Shown in pieces: positions 26,563 to 34,796 of a DNA stretch of 64,000 nucleotides. A program made the translations under genes and the position numbers. Numbering within the stretch: position 1 is the stretch's first letter; the number at the start of each line of letters is the position of its first letter. The notes beneath the pieces are model-generated. The model was not told the DNA's origin. It did not search any database and worked only from the letters and a program-made list of their open reading frames with translations. Source of the DNA: Mangrovimicrobium sp048323675 (lineage in GTDB: Bacteria > Pseudomonadota > Gammaproteobacteria > Pseudomonadales > Halieaceae); assembly GCF_048323675.1 (NCBI RefSeq), contig NZ_JBLWFK010000007.1, positions 1 through 64,000 of the forward strand. The letters run 5' to 3'.

Positions 26563-28824
26563 CTATCGCCAGCGATAAATCACCGATGCCCCGATGTAAT
26601 TGACGGCCTCGTTGGGGTTGCGCTCACCGAAACCGAGTACCTTGTCCAGGGTGTTGGGCGCGACGCCCTGCCAGGCCCAGTCGTCGCTCTGGTAGCGGTA
26701 GTACTGGTAGTCCAGCGCCAGGCTCAGGTCGTCCCGCAGGTGCCACTGGCCGCCAATAGTCAGTTGGTGCAGGCGCGTCTCGATGTCCGGCAGGTCCGCC
26801 ACCGAGAGGTCGCTGGCGCCCTTGCCCGCCATGGCCTGTGCCGCGTTGCTGTCGAGGTAGCTGTAGGCCACTTCCAGCTCGATACGCTCCACCGGTTGCC
26901 AGTGCAGGGAGGCGCCGAGGTTGAAACTCTCGTCCTCCGCCGCCAGGGTCCAGTTGCGCGTCGGGTCGCTGGCCTGCGGCAGCGGGGGCGTCAGCGCAAA
27001 GGCATTTTTCTCCTGGCCGCCGCGGAAGGCGCGCGAGCGCTGGTCCGCCCGGTAGCGGTCGTAGCCGCCGTAGACGGTGGCGGTGAGCTGTTCGGCGGGG
27101 TGGTAGCTGGCACTGAGCTGCAGGCTCTGCCACTGCGCCCCGGTGAGCCCGAGATCGCTCTGGTCGTAGTCGTCGTCGCGCCACTGCAGGTCGAGGTCCA
27201 GGCCCCACTGCGCCGCCGGGCTGTAGTTGAGGCCGGCCTTCGCGGCGAGTTGCTCGCGGTTGGCGAGGTAGTACTGGCTCAGCTGCGGGTGGTTAATGAA
27301 GCGCTGGTTGTCCGGCGTGACGTTGATCAGTTCGGCGTCGAGCAGCGCGTAGTAGGACTGGTCCCAGTGGTAGGTACTGGCGGCGCGGTCGGCACCGGCC
27401 AGTTCCAGCCGCGCCTGCAGGCCGTCGAGCACGCGGAAGCGGTAGCCGAGGGTGAGGCGATTTTCCTCGGTGGTTTCCACCGCCGCATTGCGCCGGTCGA
27501 TTTCCTCGTAGGCATATTCGAGGCTCAGGCGGTGGCGGCTGTTTATGCGGTAGCGCAGCTCGCCGCCCAGGGACTGGGACAGGTAGTCGTGGGCGCTGTT
27601 GTAGACCGCGAGGGCGTCCCGCGGCTGGTCGGCGCCGTCGCCGCGGATGTACAGGTAGCGGTCCCGGGGCACGTCGTAGTCGCGGTCGCGGATGCGGACC
27701 CAGCCCTCGGCTTCCAGCTTCGGCAGCAGGCGCCACCACAGCTTGCCGTTGAACACCGACTGCGCGACCTCGCCGTCGAGGCTGTTGCGGGGGACGGCTT
27801 CGGTAACGGTGAGCAGCGGGTTGACGCTGTAATCGGCGAGGGTGTCGTCCTGGCGGGCGAGGCTGTAGCTGCCGTCGAGGGTCAGGCGCAGGGTCGGGCG
27901 CAGCAGCCACACCGCGCTCAGCCGGCCGCTCCACTGGTCGTTGTCCGGGGCCAGCGCCAGGCCGCCCTCGCCATCGGGATAGCGCACCGCCGGGCCGTAG
28001 CTGCTGTAGGGGTTCTGCCAGCTGAGCAGCCGTTGGTCGTTGTCGAAGGCGCTGTAGTGAATGCTGCCGTCGACCTGCAGGCCGCCGTCGCTGAAACGCA
28101 GGCCAAATTCGCCCTCCTGGCTGAGGTAGTCAACCGGGTAGGGCAGCAGCGCCGCGTCCGCCGAGGCCGCGTCGATGTAGATCCCGGCGCCGATATCGCC
28201 GGTGCCCTCCTTGTGCTCGTATTGCCAGCTGCCGTAGAGCGACCACTGCTGCGACAGGCGGCTGTCCACGGCGAGCCGGTAGCGGTCCCGTTCGAGGACC
28301 CGGTTGAAACCGTGCAGGCTGTCTTGCAGCGCGGCGAAATCCCCGGTGACCAGGCCGCTCTGCCAGTTGTCCGGCAGGCGCAGCTGGTTGTCGCCGCGAA
28401 ACGGGGTGGCGCCGCTGTCATTGCGCACCTGCTGCTGGGAGTCGAGCTCCAGGGTGACCTTCAGGCGCTCGCCGATGCCCCAGGCCACGCGGCCCTCGCG
28501 GGTCGGCAGGCCGAGGTCCTGCAGGCGGATGTCCCAGTGGCTGTCGGCGTTGCTGTAATCCTTCCACTGCAGCGCGCCGATCAGGCTGGCGCCTTTCTGC
28601 TCGAGGCCGTTGTACTGGCCGAACATGAAATTGTCCGCGCTGGTATAGCCGGCTCCCAGCTGCAGGGTGCCCCGGTAGTCGGTCTGCCAGCGGGTTGCGA
28701 GGGGCCGGGTTTCCGCCAGCAGCGCGGCGAAGGGATCCTCCTGCGGGCTGTCCGCGGACTGGGCCAGCGACGGGCCGGCGCAGCAGGCCAGCAGCGCAGC
28801 TCCCAGCCGGCGCGCGCCGTTCAC
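26563..28824 (-). CDS. mtrB: MtrB/PioB-type outer-membrane barrel
   Basis: 753 residues from GTG 28824, whose GTGA overlaps the stop of the MtrA-like gene by four bases, a translational coupling. Signal peptide (RRLGAALLACCAGPSLAQS) then a very Tyr/Trp-rich beta barrel of about 26-28 strands ending IGASVIYRWR. It matches the decaheme-associated MtrB/PioB family by length, position and composition. The N-terminal CXXC pair of Shewanella MtrB is not seen, a known variation. Predicted sheath that embeds the periplasmic decaheme in the outer membrane. Upstream in-frame codons exist but lie inside the neighbouring gene. Confidence 0.88.
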   Translation of the reverse strand: MNGARRLGAALLACCAGPSLAQSADSPQEDPFAALLAETRPLATRWQTDYRGTLQLGAGYTSADNFMFGQYNGLEQKGASLIGALQWKDYSNADSHWDIRLQDLGLPTREGRVAWGIGERLKVTLELDSQQQVRNDSGATPFRGDNQLRLPDNWQSGLVTGDFAALQDSLHGFNRVLERDRYRLAVDSRLSQQWSLYGSWQYEHKEGTGDIGAGIYIDAASADAALLPYPVDYLSQEGEFGLRFSDGGLQVDGSIHYSAFDNDQRLLSWQNPYSSYGPAVRYPDGEGGLALAPDNDQWSGRLSAVWLLRPTLRLTLDGSYSLARQDDTLADYSVNPLLTVTEAVPRNSLDGEVAQSVFNGKLWWRLLPKLEAEGWVRIRDRDYDVPRDRYLYIRGDGADQPRDALAVYNSAHDYLSQSLGGELRYRINSRHRLSLEYAYEEIDRRNAAVETTEENRLTLGYRFRVLDGLQARLELAGADRAASTYHWDQSYYALLDAELINVTPDNQRFINHPQLSQYYLANREQLAAKAGLNYSPAAQWGLDLDLQWRDDDYDQSDLGLTGAQWQSLQLSASYHPAEQLTATVYGGYDRYRADQRSRAFRGGQEKNAFALTPPLPQASDPTRNWTLAAEDESFNLGASLHWQPVERIELEVAYSYLDSNAAQAMAGKGASDLSVADLPDIETRLHQLTIGGQWHLRDDLSLALDYQYYRYQSDDWAWQGVAPNTLDKVLGFGERNPNEAVNYIGASVIYRWR

Positions 28825-29711
28825 CGCGTCAGCCTCGCCCCGGAGGGGTGGTTGGAGCCGTGTACCTGGCCGTGGCAGTTCAGGCAGTTCTTGCCCAGCA
28901 GGTTCTGGTTCGGCGCGGCGCCCGCCACGCCCTCGCCGCCGTAGGGCAGGCTGGGGTGAAAGGCCGCGGCGTGGCACTGCTGGCACAGGGCGGGACCGCG
29001 GGCAGTCAGCAGCCGCGGGTGCACCGAGCCGTGGGGGCGGTGGCAGAGGCTGCAGTCCTCGCTGGCCGGGGGGTGCTCCCAGAGGAAGGGTCCGCGCTTT
29101 TCGCTGTGGCAGGTGAAGCATGTGTCGTTGAGAGTCACCGCCGCCAGTTCGCCGGGAGTCGGCGAGCCGTGGGGGTTGTGGCAGTCGGTGCAGGCGGTCT
29201 TGCCCTCGGCGATGGGGTGCCGGGAGGGCAGGCGCAGTTCGGCGCGGACCTCGCTGTGGCAGGTCAGGCAGCCGGAGGTCGCCGGGTCCGGCGCTGGCGC
29301 GAGCTGCGACTGGCGGTGCAGGCTGTGGCAGTCGGTGCAGGCCAGGTCCGCCGCGGCGTGGGCGCTGCCCGCCCAGTGCAGCTGTTCACCCCCGGCGTGG
29401 CAGGTGAGGCAGCGGGCGCCGCCCTCGGCTGCAGGCATCGGCCAGTGGGGCCCAAAACTGAAATCCGGCGCGCTGCTGGCGGGGGCGGCAATGTGGCCGG
29501 CACTGTCGCCGTGGCAGGCGCGACAGGCTTCGTTGCCGCCGCCGGCGAGGGCCGCGTGGGCGCTGTGTTGTATCGCCAGTACCGGCTGGTCGGCGCTGGC
29601 CAGGTGGCAGTCGAGGCAGTCCTGCGCCGCGCCGGCCAGCGCGCTCACCAGCAGCGCGAGTGAGCACAGCGTCCGGCGGAACCATTTTCCCCTGTCAGGC
29701 ATCGCTATCAT
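28821..29711 (-). CDS. mtrA: Periplasmic decaheme cytochrome, MtrA/DmsE-like
   Basis: 296 residues from ATG 29711 (ATGs at 29702 and 29750 are alternatives). Signal peptide (RRTLCSLALLVSALAGAAQ) and ten CXXCH sites: CLDCH, CRACH, CLTCH, CTDCH, CLTCH, CTDCH, CFTCH, CSLCH, CQQCH, CLNCH. Size, haem number and spacing (CTDCHNPHGS) are those of DmsE/MtrA cytochromes, which form a wire through the MtrB barrel. Ten bases after the nine-heme fusion gene, overlapping mtrB. Should carry electrons from periplasmic carriers to the surface decaheme. Confidence 0.9.
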   Translation of the reverse strand: MIAMPDRGKWFRRTLCSLALLVSALAGAAQDCLDCHLASADQPVLAIQHSAHAALAGGGNEACRACHGDSAGHIAAPASSAPDFSFGPHWPMPAAEGGARCLTCHAGGEQLHWAGSAHAAADLACTDCHSLHRQSQLAPAPDPATSGCLTCHSEVRAELRLPSRHPIAEGKTACTDCHNPHGSPTPGELAAVTLNDTCFTCHSEKRGPFLWEHPPASEDCSLCHRPHGSVHPRLLTARGPALCQQCHAAAFHPSLPYGGEGVAGAAPNQNLLGKNCLNCHGQVHGSNHPSGARLTR

Positions 29712-29721
29712 CGCCGGTGTA

Positions 29722-31323
29722 TTACTGCGCCCGGAAGTCGCTGTCATCACCCTGGAAGCCGAGCGTCTGCGGCAGGGATATCCAGTGGCGTCCGCCGGGG
29801 TTGTCCTTGCCGTGCAGGGCGATGCCGAAGGTGTAGGTGCCGTCCTGCAGCAGCGGTTTCAGGCCATCGCCGCCGGCCATGGGGCGGCTCAGGCTGACCC
29901 GCCAGCGGCCGTCCCGGTAACTGGCGCTGCCACTCAGGGCAGAGGATGAGTTCCAGGCCGGCGGCGTCAGCAGGACGGCGGTCTGGACGGATGTGGCGCT
30001 GCCATTGGCCAGTTGTACCCGCCACAGTTCGCCGAACTGGCCGGCGTCGCGCATCGCCTGCAGTTCGTCCGCGTCCTTGAACAGGGCCGGGCGGCCGATG
30101 GCGCGCTGCTGGGCGAGGGCGCCGAGCAGGTACTTGCCGCGCTCCTCGCCGCGGTCGCGGCTCATGCCGCTCATATCGCTGTGGCAGGCGGCGAAGCAGC
30201 CGGCGCGCTGGATGGTGGGGGTGTTGTCGTCGCCCCAGAGCAGGGCGATATCGGCGTCATCCGCCGGGCCCTGCCAGTCCAGCTCGACCCGCAGCGAGCC
30301 ACTGGCCCGGGACACACTGACCCGGACATCGCGGGTCGCCGGCTGGAAGTCGCCGGCGAGGCTGGCGCCCATGCGCGCCTCCTCGCCGCGGTGGCACTGC
30401 TGGCAGCTGGCGCCGTGGCGCAGGGGCTGGGAGCCCGGGTGTTTGCCCAGCAGCCACTCGCTGTCGGACTGGCCGGGGAAGAACAGGTGCACGGTCTTGC
30501 TGGCCACCGCAGTGGGCACCATCGGGGCCACGGAGTCGGCGGGTGCGTGGGCGATTCCCTGGTGACAGTCGAGGCAACTGCGATCCTGCCGCGCCATCAC
30601 CTTGTGATAGCTCTTGGCCTTGTCGCTGACGTCGGCCGCACTGGCCATGGCCACCAGGTCGTGGCAGCTGCGGCAGCCCGCCGAACGGTTTTCCAGGGTG
30701 GTCGCCAGCGGCGGACTCGCGTCGTGGGGGCTGTGGCAGGTGGTGCAGGCCGGGTTGCTGTCCAGGTGGCTGGAGAGGCCGTGAATGCCCTCGCGCTGGA
30801 CCTTGTGGCAGACCGTGCAGACCTGGCCCTGGGTGTCCGCCGCGAGCACTTTGTCCGGCAGGTGGTGAATGTCGTGGCAGGTGGTGCAGGCGAGGTCCGA
30901 GCGGTTGTGCGGCGCGCTGTCCCAGTGGGCCAGCGCCGTGTCCTTGTGGCAGGCGAGGCACTGGCCGTCCTGGGTGCCGGTACTGGCGGTCCAGCGGGGG
31001 CCGAAGCTGACCCCGGGAGACACCTGGGTCGGTGCCGCGGCGTGGTTACCGCTGGGGCCGTGGCAGGCTTCGCAGCCTTCGTTGGCCATCGGCGTGCGCG
31101 GGTTGTCCGCGGCGCCGTGGGGGCTTTGCAGCATCGGGTGCACGGGGGATTCGGGCCCGAAGTCGTGGCAGCCCAGGCACTGGCTGCTGCCGCCCTCGGC
31201 GAACTTGTCCTGGGCCTGCAGTGCACCGCCCGCGAGCAGCAGTGCAAGCGCCAGCAGTCCGGGCAGCGCGAACCGCCCGCCGGTCAGCCTGGCGAATATG
31301 GCGGTTGCAAAAACCTTGTCCAT
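29722..31323 (-). CDS. Nine-heme cytochrome fused to ethylbenzene-dehydrogenase-like haem domain
   Basis: 533 residues from ATG 31323 with GAGGAG seven bases upstream. Signal peptide about 1-38 (ALALLLAGGALQAQ). Nine CXXCH sites at Cys49, 84, 122, 146, 169, 193, 217, 250 and 307; the eighth, CLDCHQGIAH, resembles NapC/NirT haem motifs. Then residues ~335-530 form a beta-rich domain with ADIALLWGDDNTPTIQRAG, the unusual CX3CH motif CFAACH (Cys376), a Met-rich SDMSGM stretch and GKYLLGALAQQRAIG, like the EB_dh haem-binding domain of ethylbenzene dehydrogenase/DMSO-reductase gamma subunits. Between the CymA-like and MtrA-like genes. Probably a periplasmic electron shuttle or a haem-based redox enzyme. 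Family of the fusion as a whole not recognised. Confidence 0.8.
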   Translation of the reverse strand: MDKVFATAIFARLTGGRFALPGLLALALLLAGGALQAQDKFAEGGSSQCLGCHDFGPESPVHPMLQSPHGAADNPRTPMANEGCEACHGPSGNHAAAPTQVSPGVSFGPRWTASTGTQDGQCLACHKDTALAHWDSAPHNRSDLACTTCHDIHHLPDKVLAADTQGQVCTVCHKVQREGIHGLSSHLDSNPACTTCHSPHDASPPLATTLENRSAGCRSCHDLVAMASAADVSDKAKSYHKVMARQDRSCLDCHQGIAHAPADSVAPMVPTAVASKTVHLFFPGQSDSEWLLGKHPGSQPLRHGASCQQCHRGEEARMGASLAGDFQPATRDVRVSVSRASGSLRVELDWQGPADDADIALLWGDDNTPTIQRAGCFAACHSDMSGMSRDRGEERGKYLLGALAQQRAIGRPALFKDADELQAMRDAGQFGELWRVQLANGSATSVQTAVLLTPPAWNSSSALSGSASYRDGRWRVSLSRPMAGGDGLKPLLQDGTYTFGIALHGKDNPGGRHWISLPQTLGFQGDDSDFRAQ

Positions 31324-31348
31324 GTCTGGGCTCCTCGCGCTTGTCAGG

Positions 31349-31921
31349 CTAGTTGTGGTCGGCCAGTCCCGCGGTATTGAGCGGATGGGCGATACCGGTG
31401 TGACAGTCGATGCAGGTTTTGCCCTGGCTCTCCATGGCCATGTGGTATTTGCGCGCCTGCGCGGACTGGGCGCTCGCCAGCATGCGCCCGGCGTTGTGGC
31501 AGTTGCGGCATTCCTGCGAGTCGTTGGCCCGCAGTCGGGCAATTTCCCGCGCTTTCATCGCCGGGGCGTGGGCAATGTATTTTTCCGGGGTGTCGATAAT
31601 GCCGGTGAGATGCCCCCAGACTTCCCGCGAAGCCTCGATCTTGCGGATCATCTTGGGCAGGAATTCGTGCGGCACGTGACAGTCGGAGCAGCTGGCGCTG
31701 ACCCCGCTGGCGTTGCTGAAGTGGCTGGTTTCCTGCAGCTGGGCGAAGGGGTTGCTGCTCATCTCATGGCAGCTGGTGCAGAAGGCCTCGCTGCTGGTGG
31801 CGTGCATGGTGGCGTTGAAGGCGAGCACACCCACCACGCCGAGCACCAGCCCCGCGGCCACCAGTGCCAGCACTGAAAACCGCGGAGAAGGTCGCAACAG
31901 ACCGCGCAACCACGCCAGCAT
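31349..31921 (-). CDS. cymA: NapC/NirT-type tetraheme quinol dehydrogenase, CymA-like
   Basis: 190 residues. One N-terminal membrane helix (FSVLALVAAGLVLGVVGVLAF) followed by a periplasmic domain with four CXXCH sites: CTSCHEM (Cys48), CSDCHVPHEF, CRNCHNAG and CIDCHTGIAH. This is the CymA/NapC fold that oxidises menaquinol or ubiquinol at the inner membrane and feeds periplasmic cytochromes. First gene of the multiheme operon, 25 bases before the nine-heme fusion gene. A strong purine-rich ribosome site (AAGGGGAAGGA) abuts the start. No FNR box lies in the 115-base gap behind it, but the upstream Rieske gene reads in the same direction and has one. Confidence 0.92.
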   Translation of the reverse strand: MLAWLRGLLRPSPRFSVLALVAAGLVLGVVGVLAFNATMHATSSEAFCTSCHEMSSNPFAQLQETSHFSNASGVSASCSDCHVPHEFLPKMIRKIEASREVWGHLTGIIDTPEKYIAHAPAMKAREIARLRANDSQECRNCHNAGRMLASAQSAQARKYHMAMESQGKTCIDCHTGIAHPLNTAGLADHN

Positions 31922-32036
31922 TCCTTCCCCTTAAAAAAACCTTAAAAAACTAGTGGAAATAAAGGTAGTCCAGCACCTCCGGCCATGCAATATCCGCCGG
32001 GATGTTTTTATTGCCAGGAGCGGGAGCGGCCCCGGC

Positions 32037-33455
32037 TCAGGTGGCCTGCAACAGGTAGTTGTCCAGCTCCCGGTGCATGTTGAGGATCAGCTTTTCCTGG
32101 TTTTCCGCCAGCCAGGCGCGCTGCATCCCCCTGGCGTGGAGGCCGGTCTGCACCCGGCCGAGGTTGGCCAGGTCCTGCTGGGGAATCAGGCCGAGGTCGG
32201 TTGTGGAATCGACCACTTCCTCGACTACCGCGCGCTGCGCCAGCTCGCCCTGTGGCAAGGTCTTCAGCGAACGGATTTCAAAGACGCACAGGTCGGGGTT
32301 GGTGGGGTGCGGCCGGGCGCGGTACATGGCGACATTGCCTGCCTGCGGCAGGATCAGGATATTGGGAAAGATGAAGTTCACGCCGCCCCACTTGCCGACG
32401 GTTTCCGGGCTCAGTTTCGGCATGGGCCGGCCCTGTTGCGCGGCCTTGGCGTACTGCAGCTTGACGTACTCGGCACCGAGGTTGGCGTCTGCCGGCAGCT
32501 CAGCGTCCTTCAGGGTGAGCAGCAGCTCGATGTCTTCTTTCAGTATCATCGCGCCGAGCCCCTCGGCGGTGAGATTCATGCGCGCGGCCATCGCCTCCAC
32601 CAGGCTGGCGGTCGGCACCGGTTCCTGCACGTGGCCGCTGATCGGTGTCTTGTCGCCGCCGTAGAAGTGGCCGTGGCCGTTGGGCTGGGCGACATAGGTC
32701 AGGTTCTCGAACATCATCTCCCCGTCCTGGCGGTCGCCGTAGACGATTTCGCTGCCCACCTTCTCCAGCTGCGGGTGGGTGGCGGAGACGTGGTAGGCCT
32801 CGAAGAAGGCCTCCTGCGCCACTTTCCAGTTGCAGGGAATTTCGGCGCGCTTCCACCATACCGGGCGCATTTCTCCCAGCACGAAGTCATCAAGGAACTG
32901 TTTTACCGGGGCGATGAAGGCCTCGAAGGACTGCGGTTGTTCGGCCAGGTTGATAAACACGAAGCCGGCGTAGACCTCGCAGTGGACCTCGCGCATGGCC
33001 ACATCCTCGTCGCGCAGCTGGCCGCCGGCGAATTCCTCCCGGCCGAGGACCATCTGCACCTGGCCTTCGAGATTCCAGCGCCAACCGTGGAAGGGGCAGA
33101 TGATCCTGCCGTCCTGGAAGTGGCCGCAGCCCTCGCCCAGGGCGGTGCCGCGGTGCGGGCAGAAGTTGTAGTAGGCCTTGATGTCCTGTTCGTTCACTCG
33201 CACCAGCAGGATCGACTGGTCGCCGATGGTATAGGTGGTGAAGTCCCCGCGGTGGGGAATTTCATCGACGCGGGCGGCGACCTGCCAGACGCGGCTCCAC
33301 AGGCGCTCGAACTCCAGCGCGGCAAATGCCGGGTCGATGTAGCGGTCCACGCCGACGCCCTGGGCGAAGGTCTGCCAGCGTTCTGGCCAGGCGCTGGCGG
33401 CCTCGCGTTTGCTGTCGGAATCCTGGTCGAGTACGGGCTGAAGGGATGCGCTCAT
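32037..33455 (-). CDS. Rieske non-haem iron oxygenase alpha subunit (1)
   Basis: 472 residues from ATG 33455 (GAGG nine bases upstream); a GTG at 33479 is less likely. Rieske [2Fe-2S] motif Cys99-x-His101 ... Cys120-x2-His123 (CPHRG, CPFHGW), then the catalytic domain with PCNWKVAQEAFFEAYHVSATHPQ holding the mononuclear iron histidines. Ring-hydroxylating or demethylating oxygenase alpha subunit; needs an external ferredoxin/reductase, none of which is nearby. Starts from a region with a perfect FNR box and ends 115 bases before cymA in the same direction. Substrate unknown. Confidence 0.88.
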   Translation of the reverse strand: MSASLQPVLDQDSDSKREAASAWPERWQTFAQGVGVDRYIDPAFAALEFERLWSRVWQVAARVDEIPHRGDFTTYTIGDQSILLVRVNEQDIKAYYNFCPHRGTALGEGCGHFQDGRIICPFHGWRWNLEGQVQMVLGREEFAGGQLRDEDVAMREVHCEVYAGFVFINLAEQPQSFEAFIAPVKQFLDDFVLGEMRPVWWKRAEIPCNWKVAQEAFFEAYHVSATHPQLEKVGSEIVYGDRQDGEMMFENLTYVAQPNGHGHFYGGDKTPISGHVQEPVPTASLVEAMAARMNLTAEGLGAMILKEDIELLLTLKDAELPADANLGAEYVKLQYAKAAQQGRPMPKLSPETVGKWGGVNFIFPNILILPQAGNVAMYRARPHPTNPDLCVFEIRSLKTLPQGELAQRAVVEEVVDSTTDLGLIPQQDLANLGRVQTGLHARGMQRAWLAENQEKLILNMHRELDNYLLQAT

Positions 33456-33521
33456 GGTGTGTGCCTCATTATGCGTCACTGCTTATGGACGCCATCTTAG
33501 GTGCGGCTACCGCGGCATTCG

Positions 33522-33535
33522 TTGATCTGGATCAA
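33522..33535. promoter_or_regulatory. FNR box before Rieske oxygenase 1
   Basis: TTGATCTGGATCAA, perfect FNR consensus, 67-80 bases before the Rieske start at 33455 and about 165 bases before the divergent TauD-like gene. Identical to the 14 bases at 34692-34705. Confidence 0.85.
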
Positions 33536-33699
33536 GGGTCCGCTACAAAGCCGGGTGCAAGATAGATCGCAACCCAGGCCGTGAAACAGGGCAGAGCGCC
33601 CGCTTCCGGCAGGCGTCCTGCAGTTTCGCCGCGGCCAATGCCCGGTGGCGGCGAGCACCGGGGCAGCTAACGATAAAACCCTGATTGGAGGTGTCCAGC

Positions 33700-34542
33700 G
33701 TGACGACAGCACTGGCAAACAATTCGAACCGCCTGGCGGCGGACGAGATATCCCCCCTCATCGGCAGCCGGGTGCTGCTGGGCAAGCCGGACCTGCTGAG
33801 CGGGGAATACGCCGCAGACCTGCGCGACCTGCTGGAACAGCGCGGCGTCCTGGTGTTCCCGCGGATCAATTTCAGCGATGACGAGCAGGCTGCTTTTACC
33901 GCCACCATCGGCGAGTTCATGCCCGAGATGCAGGGACAGAAGGTCTACAACATCTCGCTGGACAAGCGGCAGAATCCCAACCGTGACTACCTCAAGGGCT
34001 CGCTGTACTGGCATATCGACGGCACCATGAATCGCAAGCCGATCGGCGCGGCGATTCTGTCCAGCAAAGTGCTCCCGACCTGGGGCGGCAATACCGAGTT
34101 CTGCAACACCTATGCCGCCTACGATGCGCTGCCCGAGGAGAAAAAGCAGGAAATCGAGAACCTCCGGGTGATTCACTCCATGTGGAATACCCAGCTCTAC
34201 CACACCCCCGAGCCCACCCTGGCGCAACTGGAACAGTGGATGGCGATGGGCGAGGTTGAGTTGCCGCTGGTCTGGAACCACCGCTCCGGGCGCAAATCCC
34301 TGATCCTTGGCAACACCGCCCAGGAGGTCATCGGCATGAGCCGGATGGAGAGCGCGAAACTCCTGCACGGCCTGCGCGAATGGGCGACCCAGCCGCAATT
34401 TGTCTATAGCCACGAATGGTCGGTGGGCGATGCGGTGATGTGGGACAACACCGGCACCATGCACCGCGCCATGCCCTACGACCCCGACTGCGGGCGCCTG
34501 CTGCACCGCACCAAGACGGCGGGGGAGGAACCCTTCGCCTGA
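33700..34542 (+). CDS. TauD/TfdA-type Fe(II)/2-oxoglutarate dioxygenase (1)
   Basis: 280 residues from GTG 33700 with GGAGGTG about six bases upstream. Facial triad: His105 and Asp107 in YWHIDGT and His255 in GTMHRAMPYD, plus the 2-oxoglutarate Arg270 in LLHRTK. The TauD family cleaves sulphonates, phenoxyacetates, carnitine and others by 2-oxoglutarate-dependent hydroxylation; the substrate cannot be deduced. Divergent from Rieske oxygenase 1 and followed by a terminator and then the monooxygenase. Confidence 0.88.
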   Translation: MTTALANNSNRLAADEISPLIGSRVLLGKPDLLSGEYAADLRDLLEQRGVLVFPRINFSDDEQAAFTATIGEFMPEMQGQKVYNISLDKRQNPNRDYLKGSLYWHIDGTMNRKPIGAAILSSKVLPTWGGNTEFCNTYAAYDALPEEKKQEIENLRVIHSMWNTQLYHTPEPTLAQLEQWMAMGEVELPLVWNHRSGRKSLILGNTAQEVIGMSRMESAKLLHGLREWATQPQFVYSHEWSVGDAVMWDNTGTMHRAMPYDPDCGRLLHRTKTAGEEPFA

Positions 34543-34580
34543 TTTTCCCATCCGGTCCGACTAGAGCGTTGTTAAGCTCG

Positions 34581-34608
34581 GCCCCTGTCTCCGGGGGCTT
34601 TTTTTTGT
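34581..34608 (+). terminator. Intrinsic terminator after TauD-like gene
   Basis: GCCCC / GGGGC stem with an 8-base loop followed directly by a run of eight T. Ends the TauD-like transcript and makes the next gene a separate unit. Confidence 0.85.
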
Positions 34609-34691
34609 CCTCGGGAAAGTGCGCGCGGGCGCCCCGGTGTCCGCCAAGTGGCCACCCTGCAGGGCGGCTGATTCCAGGAGGGCGCGGTTTC

Positions 34692-34705
34692 TTGATCTGG
34701 ATCAA
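34692..34705. promoter_or_regulatory. FNR box before the Baeyer-Villiger-type monooxygenase
   Basis: TTGATCTGGATCAA, perfect FNR site, 91-104 bases before the start at 34797. Identical to the site at 33522-33535. Confidence 0.85.
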
Positions 34706-34796
34706 TGTGATCGCGCCGCGTATCACCTACTGTTATGAACAACGGTGTTGATTTAAATCCGAATAACGAATCACAGACTTTCCCGGAGATAGCCCA

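Noticed and set aside
24381..28944. Plus-strand open frames opposite the cytochrome and barrel genes
   Set aside because: No recognised motif; the minus strand carries ten CXXCH sites and a clear barrel.
28825..29121. Extended N-terminus for the MtrB-like barrel
   Set aside because: Pro/Arg-rich and wholly inside the MtrA-like gene; GTG 28824 gives a proper signal peptide and a GTGA overlap.
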